NCBI GenBank assembly: GCA_016722025.1
Contig: JADKGZ010000004.1
Span: 1-64,000, forward strand
Reading direction: 5' to 3'
Origin: Acidimicrobiaceae bacterium
GTDB taxonomy: Bacteria > Actinomycetota > Acidimicrobiia > Acidimicrobiales > Ilumatobacteraceae
Length of the DNA: 64,000 nucleotides
The notes under the pieces were generated by a model, which was given only the letters and a program-made list of their open reading frames with translations, did no database searches and was not told the DNA's origin. The position numbers and the translations under genes were made by a program. How positions within the stretch are numbered: the stretch's first letter is position 1; each line of letters opens with the position of its first letter. Positions 55,991 through 64,000 of this stretch are shown in pieces.

Positions 55991-56308
55991 TCAGAAGCGA
56001 CGGTCGTTGGTCTTCTTCTTCGGCGGCGGGGTGAACGGAGCGGCGATGAGCGCTTCGAACTGCGCATCGTCGGGCTGCTTGGGCTCGTTGAGGCGCTGCA
56101 GGTAGGTCTTCAGCGCGGCGCGGCCGGCGATGACCCAATCACCCTTGGCGCCCACGGAGCGGGCCAGTGCGTCCTTGGCCTTCGCCACCCGGTCCTTGCG
56201 GGTTGCCTTCTCCTCCTCGGAGATGGCTCGCTTGGGCTTGTCGGCCGCTGCGGCGGCGCGACGGGCTTCAACTTCCTGGAGCGGGGTGAGCTTGGGGCCG
56301 ATTGCCAT
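55991..56308 (-). CDS. Small basic Lys/Ala-rich protein
   Basis: This 105-residue protein has a charged helical N-terminal two-thirds (AISEEEKATRKDRVAKAKDAL) and a Lys/Pro tail (PPPKKKTNDRRF). The composition suggests nucleic-acid binding or a disordered tail. No known family is recognised. The start ATG follows GGAAC. It is divergent from the M20 peptidase gene. Confidence 0.55.
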   Translation of the reverse strand: MAIGPKLTPLQEVEARRAAAAADKPKRAISEEEKATRKDRVAKAKDALARSVGAKGDWVIAGRAALKTYLQRLNEPKQPDDAQFEALIAAPFTPPPKKKTNDRRF

Positions 56309-56416
56309 GGAACTGTTCCTTCGGGTGTAGGTGGTAGCAAGCTACCGGTGAGACTCGCTGACTCCCTCCCTCGTGCTCACCGAACGGGCGCCGCACCTGC
56401 GTTTCGAAAGGGCCTG

Positions 56417-57718
56417 ATGAACACCCAATCCCCCACGATCGACACTTCCGGCGACGCCGTTGCCCGCGTGCTCAATGCCGTCGACGAGCGCCAGCAGGAG
56501 ATGACCGCACTGCTGCAAGACCTCGTGCGCATTCCCAGCATCAGCGGCAGCGACGACGAGAACGAGGCGATTGCTCATGCTGCCTCGTTGTTCCGCGAGC
56601 GCGGCCTCGATGTGGATCACTGGCAGATACCGCTCGCCGACATCACCGCGCGGCCCGACTTCCCCGGCATGGAGGTCGAGCGATCAGAGGCGTGGGGCGT
56701 GGTCGGCAGGCTGCCCGGTGCGGCCCCCACCACGGCGCGCACCCTGCTGTTCAACGGGCACCTCGACGTCGTACCAGTGGGCGACCCACAGCAGTGGTCG
56801 ACCGCTCCCTTCGACCCGCGCATCGCCGATGGTCGCCTGTACGGGCGAGGCAGCTGCGACATGAAGGCCGGGTTCGTCGCCGCGCTGTGGGCCGTGGAAG
56901 CGGTGCGCCAGTCAGGGGTGCGACTCGCCGGCGACCTGCTCATCACCGCGGTGCTCGGAGAAGAAGACGGGGGTCTCGGCACGTACAGCACCCTCGCTCG
57001 TGGCTGGCGCGCCGACGCCTGTGTGATCCCCGAACCCACTGGCCTCGACCTCGTGCCTGCCAACGCCGGGGCGCTCACCTTCCGGCTGCGCGTACCCGGG
57101 GTGGCCACTCACGCGTCGCGACGCACGGAAGGCGTCAGCGCGATCGAGAAATTCATCCCGCTGTTCGCTGCGCTGCACCGGCTGGAAGCCCGCCGCAACG
57201 CCAACCCGGTTGCGTCGGCCAGCCGCTGGCCGCTGGCCTACCCGCTGTCCATCGGCACCATCCACGCCGGCGACTGGGCGTCGTCGGTGCCGGATCTGCT
57301 GGTCGCCGAAGGTCGCCTCGGCGTCGCGCTCGACGAGCCGATGGAGGCCGCCCGGGCGGATCTCGAGCAGGCGGTGGCCGAAGCATGCCGCCACGACCCA
57401 TGGCTGCGCGACCACCCCGCCAGCGTCGAGTGGTGGGGCGGTCAGTTCGCCAGCGGGCGCCTCCCCGACGACAGCGACCTCCTCGGTCGCGTCGGCGCCG
57501 CTCACTCGGCCGTGGGTGGCGGCCCGCAGGAGTCGTACACCGCTCCGTACGGCAGCGACCTGCGCCTGATGACCGGCATCGGCGGCGTGCCCACCTTGCA
57601 GTACGGGCCTGGTGAGGCAGTGCAGGCGCACGGCCCCGACGAGCACGTGCCGCTGCAGCAGGTCCTCACCACCGCGCGCACGCTGGCACTGCTGGCCGTC
57701 GACCTGTGCGGCGGGTGA
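56417..57718 (+). CDS. M20-family metallopeptidase (ArgE/DapE-like deacylase)
   Basis: This is a 433-residue di-zinc amidohydrolase. Metal ligands are in FNGHLDVVP, GRGSCDMKAG (bridging Asp), GEEDGG (general-base Glu and ligand) and EPTGLD; the C-terminal HGPDEHVP supplies the last His. The dimerisation domain lies between residues about 200 and 320. Likely substrates are N-acyl amino acids or dipeptides. The start follows AAAGGG. It is convergent with corA. Confidence 0.88.
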   Translation: MNTQSPTIDTSGDAVARVLNAVDERQQEMTALLQDLVRIPSISGSDDENEAIAHAASLFRERGLDVDHWQIPLADITARPDFPGMEVERSEAWGVVGRLPGAAPTTARTLLFNGHLDVVPVGDPQQWSTAPFDPRIADGRLYGRGSCDMKAGFVAALWAVEAVRQSGVRLAGDLLITAVLGEEDGGLGTYSTLARGWRADACVIPEPTGLDLVPANAGALTFRLRVPGVATHASRRTEGVSAIEKFIPLFAALHRLEARRNANPVASASRWPLAYPLSIGTIHAGDWASSVPDLLVAEGRLGVALDEPMEAARADLEQAVAEACRHDPWLRDHPASVEWWGGQFASGRLPDDSDLLGRVGAAHSAVGGGPQESYTAPYGSDLRLMTGIGGVPTLQYGPGEAVQAHGPDEHVPLQQVLTTARTLALLAVDLCGG

Positions 57719-57739
57719 GCGGGCTCGGCGCCACTGCGG

Positions 57740-58708
57740 CTACAGCCACCCCGAGCTCTTGAACTTGCGGTACAGCCCGAGGCAGGCACCGATCATCAGC
57801 GTCATCACCACCGGGTACCCCCACTTGGAGCGCAGCTCGGGCATGTGTTCGAAGTTCATCCCGTACACGCCGGCGATCATCGTCGGCACGGCGGCGATGG
57901 CGACCCACGACGAGATCTTGCGCATGTCCTCGTTCTGGCGGATGGAGACTCGGGTGAGGTTGGCAGCGAGGATGCCCGTGAGCAGGTCGTGCAGCGTCCC
58001 CACCCGTTGCACGACGGCCACCAGGTGGTCGTGAGCGTCGCGGAAGTACTCGCGCAGGCTGGGGTGCACCGTCGGGAAGCTCTTCGAGGCCAGGTCGCCG
58101 AGCGGTGCGACCAACGGCGTGAGCGCGTCCTGCACGATGAGCACGGTCCTCATCAGGCCGTAGACGCGCTCCACCGGGTTGTCGCCGAGATGCCGGTTGA
58201 ACACCTCGCGCTCCACCTCGCGCACGTCCTGCTCGAGACCATCGACGACCGGCTCGTAGCCATCCACCACCTGGTCGACGATGGCATGCAGCACGGAGCC
58301 GGGGCCGAACGCCAAGCGGTCGGGTTGGCCCTCCAGACGGGCTCGCACGTCGACCAGTTTCGAGGGCGCCTTGTGCCGCACGTGGAGAACGGCACGAGGA
58401 GTGACGAACACCTGGATCTCGCCGAAGTCGACGTTCTCCTCGCTGTCGAAGTACTTGGCCGTCCTGAGCACCAGGAAGAGCGCATCGCCGTACTGCTCCA
58501 GCTTGGGTCGCTGGTGCGCGTTGAGCGCGTCTTCCACCACCAGGTCGTGGAGGTCGACGTGCCGGCGGATCTGGTCGAACTCGGCCTTCGTCGGCTCGAA
58601 CAGCCCGGTCCAGCTGAACGAACCGTGGGGCAGCTCGTCTTCGGCGCCCGTATCGAACTGGCCCGGTCGGCGGCGACCGTCGACGTACAGCGCGCTATCA
58701 ACGATCAT
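57740..58708 (-). CDS. corA: CorA-family magnesium/cobalt transporter
   Basis: This is a 322-residue pentameric divalent metal channel. The large cytosolic domain is followed by two C-terminal helices with the selectivity motif YGMNFEHMPE after the first helix. The start ATG is MIVDSALYVDG, 7 bp after the stop of the Crp/Fnr gene, so they are co-transcribed; upstream start codons lack support. Confidence 0.92.
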   Translation of the reverse strand: MIVDSALYVDGRRRPGQFDTGAEDELPHGSFSWTGLFEPTKAEFDQIRRHVDLHDLVVEDALNAHQRPKLEQYGDALFLVLRTAKYFDSEENVDFGEIQVFVTPRAVLHVRHKAPSKLVDVRARLEGQPDRLAFGPGSVLHAIVDQVVDGYEPVVDGLEQDVREVEREVFNRHLGDNPVERVYGLMRTVLIVQDALTPLVAPLGDLASKSFPTVHPSLREYFRDAHDHLVAVVQRVGTLHDLLTGILAANLTRVSIRQNEDMRKISSWVAIAAVPTMIAGVYGMNFEHMPELRSKWGYPVVMTLMIGACLGLYRKFKSSGWL

Positions 58709-58715
58709 TCCCGGA

Positions 58716-59432
58716 TCATCGCACGTCGGCGGCAGATGGCGAGACAACACCGCTTCCACCGACGAGGTGACGCGCTCGCAAGGCTGCCGGATCGGTGAGA
58801 TGCATGCGCCCATCTCGGCGGCCGACGACACCCTCACGTTCCCAGGCGCGCAGGATCTGGTTCAGCGATTGTCGGCTGACACCGAGCAAACCGGCCAGCT
58901 CACCTTGGGTGACTCGCCGCAGCAGGCCAGGATCATCGAACAGCAACGTGGCGACCACGCTCTCCAGCGGCTGCGATCGTTCGATCACCAGTCGCTTCGT
59001 GTTCTCGCGAACGACTGCGACCAGGCCGGCCAGGATGCCTCGGCCAACGGTGCCCGGTGCCGGGAGCTCGGCCGCGAGTAGGGCCGCCGGCAGCCGGTAC
59101 GCAACCACCGAACGCATCGCAATCGCGCTGGCCGACCGTAGGCCGCCGTCGATCACCGCCAGCTCGCCCAGCAGCTCCCCTCTGCCCACCAGCCGCACGG
59201 TGGTCTCGCTGCCGTCGAGCTCGGTGACGAAGATGCGCACAAGGCCGCTGCACACCAGGTACACGGCATCGGGCCGGTCGCCTTCCAGGAACAGCACTCG
59301 CCCACGGCGCAGCGACACCTCGCGCACGCCCGCTGCAAGGCGGGCACGAGCCTCTGCACAGAGCGTGTCGAGGAAGGGGCAGCGGGCGGCCAGTGCCGAG
59401 AAGTCAGCACCGACCAACGGCCACCGCCTCAT
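58716..59432 (-). CDS. Crp/Fnr-family transcription regulator
   Basis: This 238-residue regulator has an N-terminal cyclic-nucleotide-binding-like beta barrel (LFLEGDRPDAVYLVCSGLVRIF, LLGELAVIDGG) and a C-terminal winged HTH (VTQGELAGLLGVSRQSLNQILRAW). The start at MRRWPLVGADF overlaps the end of the upstream large regulator by 29 bp. The effector-binding Arg of true Crp is not clear, so cAMP binding is uncertain. It probably controls corA or the regulators beside it. Confidence 0.87.
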   Translation of the reverse strand: MRRWPLVGADFSALAARCPFLDTLCAEARARLAAGVREVSLRRGRVLFLEGDRPDAVYLVCSGLVRIFVTELDGSETTVRLVGRGELLGELAVIDGGLRSASAIAMRSVVAYRLPAALLAAELPAPGTVGRGILAGLVAVVRENTKRLVIERSQPLESVVATLLFDDPGLLRRVTQGELAGLLGVSRQSLNQILRAWEREGVVGRRDGRMHLTDPAALRARHLVGGSGVVSPSAADVR

Positions 59433-62040
59433 CACGCGAGGACGCGATGATGTCGCGCAGGCCTGCGCGGACCATCGACTCCAGTTCACAGAGTGAGACC
59501 CCGCTACCGGGGGCCGCGGCCTGCCGCGCGAGATCCACGAAGTCCATCATCGACAGGAACGGAGCGATGCGGCTCATGGTCATCGTCGCGAGGGCCGAGC
59601 TCGCCGACGGATGCCCGACGCGATGCAGCAGTGCCGTGCCGTAGAAGATTGGGATCAGGTCGACGAACGACCGCCGAACCGGCATTGCATCGAGCTGCTC
59701 CATCAGGCCCTGCGCGGCGAGACAGGGGGCAAGACGGGTGAGCAACCGCGAGGCACTGCCGGGCAGCGTCAAGCGGGTGAGCGCCGGAACGTACGGAACG
59801 TCGGCCAGCGCCTGTCGAACGAGCTCGAGCGACCGGTCGGGGTCGGTGGCTGCCAGCCCCCAGGCGGCACCGAGTCGGCAGGTGGTGCGCTGCAGGGCGA
59901 CCTCGCTGCGCGCCACCGTGGTCAATGCCCGTTCGATCAGGTGGTCGGGATCATCGGGGGCCTCGAGGAGGCTGAACTGCCCGAGCACCGCAATGCCGAG
60001 CAGCTTGTCGCGGGTCGTCTCGTGCAGTCGCATGTCGTTGGCGCCCAGCAAGCACTGCTCGATCGCCGCCTCGAACTCGCCACTCCATGCGTAGGTCATC
60101 CACTTCATCAGCCGGCCGACGCCGGTGGGCTCTTCTTCGTCGAGTGCGTACACCTCGTCGGCGCGAGCGCGCGTCAGCTCGGGCGGGGCGGCCCCGGCGG
60201 CGGAGTTGATCAAGGCGGTGAGCACCGAGCGACGATGACTGGGCCGATCGACACCGCACAGCGGCAGCAGCGGCAGCAACAGGTCGGCAAGGTCGTGTCG
60301 GCCGAGCAGGAAGTACGCCACCGGCGGGCCGCACAGCCGACCGGCAAGATCGCCGGAGCCGAGACGGGCGGCATGCATGACCGCATCGCGCCAGTTGTCG
60401 GCCTCACGCTCGAGGCGGATCGAGTTTCGTTCGACGGCGGCGGTGCACGGCGTCTCCACGGGAAGGTCGGTGAGCGTGGCCACCCACTCGGCGTGCGCGG
60501 TGGCGGCCGCCAACCGGTCGCCGCGAGCATCCAGCTCCTCCAACGCATAGGCACGCATCGTCTCCAGCATCCGGTAGCGCACACCATGCGGCGACGGCTC
60601 CGGTGACACCATGCTCTTGTGCACCAACGATGCGACGTGATCGGTGGCCGCGAGCTCGTCGATGCCCAGCGCGGCACCGATGTGACGGGCCGCGTCGAGC
60701 TCGAAGCCGCTGGAGAACACAGCGAGCCACTGGAACATGCGCTGTTCATCGGCAGCGAGCAACCGGTGCGACCAATCGATGGTCGCACGCATGGTGCCGT
60801 GTCGATCGAGCGCACGTCGGCGGCCACCACTGAGCACGCTGAACCGGTCGTCGAGCGCGTCGACCAACGCGTCGACGCCGAGGGTGGCGGCACGAGCTGC
60901 CGCCAGCTCGATGGCCAGGGGGATGCCATCGAGCCGGCGACAGATGTGCTCCAGCAGCGAACGGTCCATGTGCTGCACGTCGGCTCCAGCTGCCAGTGCC
61001 CGTTGCCGGAAGAGCTCGACGGCGGTGGTGGCCGAGTCGAGCGAGCGCACTGCGACCACGTGTTCACCGTCGATGCCGAGCGCCTCGCGGCTGGTCACGA
61101 TCACAGAGAGGTCGCGACAATCGGCCGTGAGTGCGTCGATCACCGCGGCGGCGCTGTCGACGACGTGCTAGCAGTTGTCGACCACCAACAGGTTCGGCTC
61201 TCCGCACAGCAGCGCGCCGGCGGCCGCCAACGGATCGGCCATCGCGCCGGCGCCCAAGGTGCGGGCGATGGCGTCGGCGACATCTTCGGGGTCGGCAACG
61301 CCGGCCAGCTCCACGAACCAGACGTTGGCGAACCTGGACAGCAGATCTGCCGCCGACTGCACGGCCAAGCGGGTCTTGCCCACGCCACCGACGCCGGTGA
61401 GCGTGACGATTCGATGCTGCTTCACCAGACCGATCACGCGGTCGACGTCGCGCTCGCGGCCCACCAGCGACGATCGCTGCGTGGGCAGGTTGTTGGAGTA
61501 CGTGTCGAGGCCGCGCACCGTGGGGAACTGCTCCGCCAGTTCGGGGTGCATCACCTGCCACACTCGTTCAGGGTCGGTGAGGTCGCGCAGGCGGTGGGTG
61601 CCCAGGTCGGTGAGGGCGACCGGGCTGGGCCCGGTGCGCACCAACGACGCAGACACATCCGACAGCAGGATCTGTCCTCCGTGGCCAACCGCCATGATGC
61701 GCGCCGCACGGTTGACCGGGCGGCCGCGAAAGTCGTCGTCGATGCGCTCCACCTCGCCGGTGTGAATGCCCATCCGGACGGCGAGACCGACGCTGGGCAT
61801 CTCCAGCTGAGCACTGATGGCTGCGTGCACCGCCGCTTCGGCCGACGTGAACGCGGCGGCGATGCCGTCGCCCATCGTCGCGAACACCTCACCGCCCACG
61901 TCGTTGACCGCCTCGCGCAGGACCGCGAAGTGACGATCGACGAGGTCGCTCATGTGCGGTGACTCCTCCCACTGCCGGGTGGAGCCTTCGATGTCGGTGA
62001 GGAGGAACGTCATCGTCATGTGCGGAACGCCATTGCTCAT
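59404..62040 (-). CDS. Adenylate cyclase-NB-ARC-TPR regulator, in-frame amber codon
   Basis: This is a large regulator of about 878 residues. A class-III nucleotide cyclase domain (FLLTDIEGST, ATMGDGIAAAF, GRPVNRAARI, with the metal Asp pair and the Asn/Arg transition-state residues) is followed by an AfsR/MalT-like ATPase domain with P-loop GVGGVGKTRLA and then TPR-like helices. At 61168-61170 TAG replaces the Glu of the highly conserved LLVVDNCEH; the frame is otherwise open. The start overlaps the previous gene stop (ATGA). cAMP production is likely. No C-terminal DNA-binding domain is seen. Confidence 0.85.
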
Positions 62041-64000
62041 CGGGCGGCCCGCCGCACGACCGCCGCAGCCAGTTCCGCACGATTGCCGAAGCCGAGCTTG
62101 GCGTACACGTGCACCAGATGGGTCTTCACCGTTGCCCGTGACATCAGCAGTCGCTCGGCGATCTGCGGGTTGGTGAGGCCCGCCGCCACCTGCTCGGCCA
62201 CCTGCAGTTCGGTCGGGGTGAGGCTGTCCCAGCCTGCCTGCGGGCGAACACGCTCGCCACGCATCCGCTGCGCCAGGTCGACCGCCGCCGCGAGGCTGAG
62301 CGCAGCACCCTCCGCCCACCCGTCGTCACCGTGCACAGCAGCACGTGCCGCGGCCACGTAGGCGGCTCGATGCGCGAAGCGGTAGCGGTACGACATCGCC
62401 GACCGGGCGCTGTCGGCAGCGGCCAGCAGCCGCGACGCATCCTTGCTACGACCGTTGTCGGCCAGCATCGACCCGATCAGCTCCAGCAGGTCGACCACCA
62501 CCTGCGCGAGGCCGAACTCGGCCGCTGTGGCGAGCGCCCGATGAGCGTCGTCGAGCGCGCCGTTCACATCCGTCGCCCAGTCGCACTCTGCCAGCACCAG
62601 ACCCGCAGTCGCTTCGTACAGCGGCGCCGACACGTCGGCCGAGGGAACGCTCATCCGCATCGCGGCCGCACGCGCAGCGACCTCGTCGCCGAGGGCGAGC
62701 TCGGTCTCGGCCAGCAGGCAGACCAGGCGCCAGGAGGTGAACAGATCCGGCTCGCGCTCGGCGAACGCGTCGCGCGCGTGCGTCAGCCGACCTGCGAGCA
62801 GCTCGTCCACACCTCGCGCCATCGTGTACGCCGACAGGTAGCCGGCCGGCAGTGACTCGAGGCTGATGTCGGCCAACCGCAGCGACGCAAGTGGCGAACG
62901 ATCGTCCAACGCCAGCGCTACCCCGGCCAGCGAGAATGCCGTCAGCACACGGTCGAGCACGGCACCGAGCCGCGCGTCGAGCAGTCCCTGCGCGTCGGCT
63001 GCCAGCTGCAGCGACAGCGCGATCTCCCCGCGCAGCTGCGCGGCGACCGAGCGGATCAAGATGGCCCGAGCACCGGTGAGCGAGGCAACCAGCGCCTCCC
63101 CCTCGTCGGGTCTGCCGGCCGCGACCACCATCACGGCGGGGCTCTGCGACGCGTTCCACGCGGTCAGCCACTCCCCGCATTTGAACGCATGCTGCCGAAC
63201 TCGTGCCAACTCGTCGAGCAGGTCGGCCCTGGGGCCCACGAACATCAGCATCGAGACCTGGGCAACCGTCGCCAGGCGCATCAACGCCACGGTGTCGTCG
63301 CGTTCCTCCGCCAGCGCCTGCGCCTCCTGACGCAGCGGCCAGAACGCGGCGTCGCCGGCATTCGTGCGCAACAGCATCAGCTTCAGCACCGCCAGCAGCC
63401 ACTCGGGTCGCTGCCGATCGCCGGCCAGCAGCGAGGGCATGCCGTGGCGCGCCGAGTCGGTGGCGCGCTGCCGCAAGGTCCAGTAGTCGCCGAGTCCGGC
63501 GACGAGTCGCAGCGCGAGCGGGCTGCCCACTTCCACCCAGTCGAGCGCGCTGGCCGCATTCGGCCACTCCGGGTCGACCTTGGCGACGATGGCGAGTCGC
63601 GACGCCCACCAGCTGTTGACGTCGGGCGTCGCGTTCTCCGAGGTGGCCGCCGCGAGCCATTGCGCGCACCACTCGGCGTGGGCATCGCGCGTCGCCGCCA
63701 TCTCGCCAGTCTCCAGCAGGCGTTGCATGGCATACGCCCGAATGGTGTCGAGCAGCGAGTAGCGGTCACGGCTGTCGTCGAACTGCACCAGGCTCTTGTC
63801 GACCAGGCGGCCCACCGCCTCGGTGATGTCGTAGCGGTCGACGTCGCCGAACGAGCCGATCACCGCCTCCGCTGCTTCGGCGGTGAAGCCGGCGACGAAC
63901 ACACCGAGCCGCCGGAACACCAGTTGCTCGGTCGTGTCGAGCAGGCCCTCGCTCCACGCCACCGACGCCTGCAGCGTCTGCTGACGCTCCATCAAGGTGC
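62037..64000 (-). CDS. LuxR-family ATPase-type regulator, cut by window edge
   Basis: The C-terminal 653 residues of a larger protein are present. An NB-ARC-type winged-helix end (TLQASVAWSEGLLDTTEQLVFRRLGVFV, written partially) leads to TPR-like helices and a C-terminal LuxR HTH (LTPTELQVAEQVAAGLTNPQIAERLL, in pieces, and SRATVKTHLVHVYAKLGF). The N-terminus lies beyond 64000. It is upstream of and translationally coupled to the cyclase-type regulator. It resembles MalT/AfsR-type activators with unknown ligands. Confidence 0.85.
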   Translation of the reverse strand, partial: TLMERQQTLQASVAWSEGLLDTTEQLVFRRLGVFVAGFTAEAAEAVIGSFGDVDRYDITEAVGRLVDKSLVQFDDSRDRYSLLDTIRAYAMQRLLETGEMAATRDAHAEWCAQWLAAATSENATPDVNSWWASRLAIVAKVDPEWPNAASALDWVEVGSPLALRLVAGLGDYWTLRQRATDSARHGMPSLLAGDRQRPEWLLAVLKLMLLRTNAGDAAFWPLRQEAQALAEERDDTVALMRLATVAQVSMLMFVGPRADLLDELARVRQHAFKCGEWLTAWNASQSPAVMVVAAGRPDEGEALVASLTGARAILIRSVAAQLRGEIALSLQLAADAQGLLDARLGAVLDRVLTAFSLAGVALALDDRSPLASLRLADISLESLPAGYLSAYTMARGVDELLAGRLTHARDAFAEREPDLFTSWRLVCLLAETELALGDEVAARAAAMRMSVPSADVSAPLYEATAGLVLAECDWATDVNGALDDAHRALATAAEFGLAQVVVDLLELIGSMLADNGRSKDASRLLAAADSARSAMSYRYRFAHRAAYVAAARAAVHGDDGWAEGAALSLAAAVDLAQRMRGERVRPQAGWDSLTPTELQVAEQVAAGLTNPQIAERLLMSRATVKTHLVHVYAKLGFGNRAELAAAVVRRAAR

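Noticed and set aside
18792..61170. Reassignment of TAG to glutamate
   Set aside because: TAG ends the FAD oxidoreductase (16605) and GNAT (31866) genes at the expected places, so it is a normal stop here.

Overview
The window is about 64 kb of high-GC bacterial chromosome. Gene content and order point to an actinobacterium, perhaps near Acidimicrobiia (lineage is inference). The pointers are a mec-cysM pair, a murI-rph-rdgB run laid out as in Mycobacterium tuberculosis Rv1334-Rv1341, a FurA-KatG pair with a FurA-like promoter box, AfsR/LuxR-type regulators and TGA as the main stop codon. Most genes sit in short, tightly overlapping operons (ATGA, GTGA or TGATG junctions).

Region by region. 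0-5 kb: a TetR/DHA2 efflux operon with a perfect palindromic operator, then feoA-feoB-nifU-like behind a DtxR/IdeR-like box. 5-18 kb: a fold-III PLP enzyme, an EEP-family phosphatase, the rdgB-rph-murI housekeeping run with a CPBP protease, an acyltransferase and an EamA transporter, cysM-mec, smpB, a DDAH-like hydrolase, a flavoprotein, mug, and two ferredoxin-fold proteins. 18-28 kb: a damaged zone with an aldehyde dehydrogenase (amber codon plus frameshift), a secreted Asp/Pro-repeat protein, tmRNA, a stress protein, a 5'-deleted alcohol dehydrogenase, a BesD/HalD-like Fe(II)/2OG enzyme, furA and a katG with an internal deletion. 27-34 kb: a PhyH dioxygenase, a di-iron hydroxylase, a homocysteine methyltransferase, YaaA and an ECF sigma operon. 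34-46 kb: secreted Cu/Zn SOD, a PI-PLC-like membrane protein, a TlpA-like lipoprotein with an in-frame TGA at its first redox cysteine, a sulfatase, an ApbE/haem-membrane flavin electron-transfer operon, and SelO. 46-64 kb: thioredoxin behind a CsoR-family-like palindrome, a large arylsulfatase, a class-V aminotransferase, agmatine deiminase with its TetR regulator and palindrome, an IS3-family element inserted in a membrane-protein gene, an M20 peptidase, CorA, a Crp/Fnr regulator and two large ATPase-type regulators, the last cut by the window edge.

Common themes are iron and oxidative stress (Feo, FurA-KatG, SOD, YaaA, thioredoxins, 2OG dioxygenases) and sulfur metabolism (CysM, homocysteine methyltransferase, sulfatases, a persulfide/copper-type operator). 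About twenty genes, including essential ones such as murI, carry single-base frameshifts. That pattern suggests residual indels in the assembly rather than gene decay. Three nonsense codons in conserved proteins all fit G:C to T:A changes. One of them, in the TlpA-like gene, also fits a selenocysteine codon followed by a SECIS-like hairpin.
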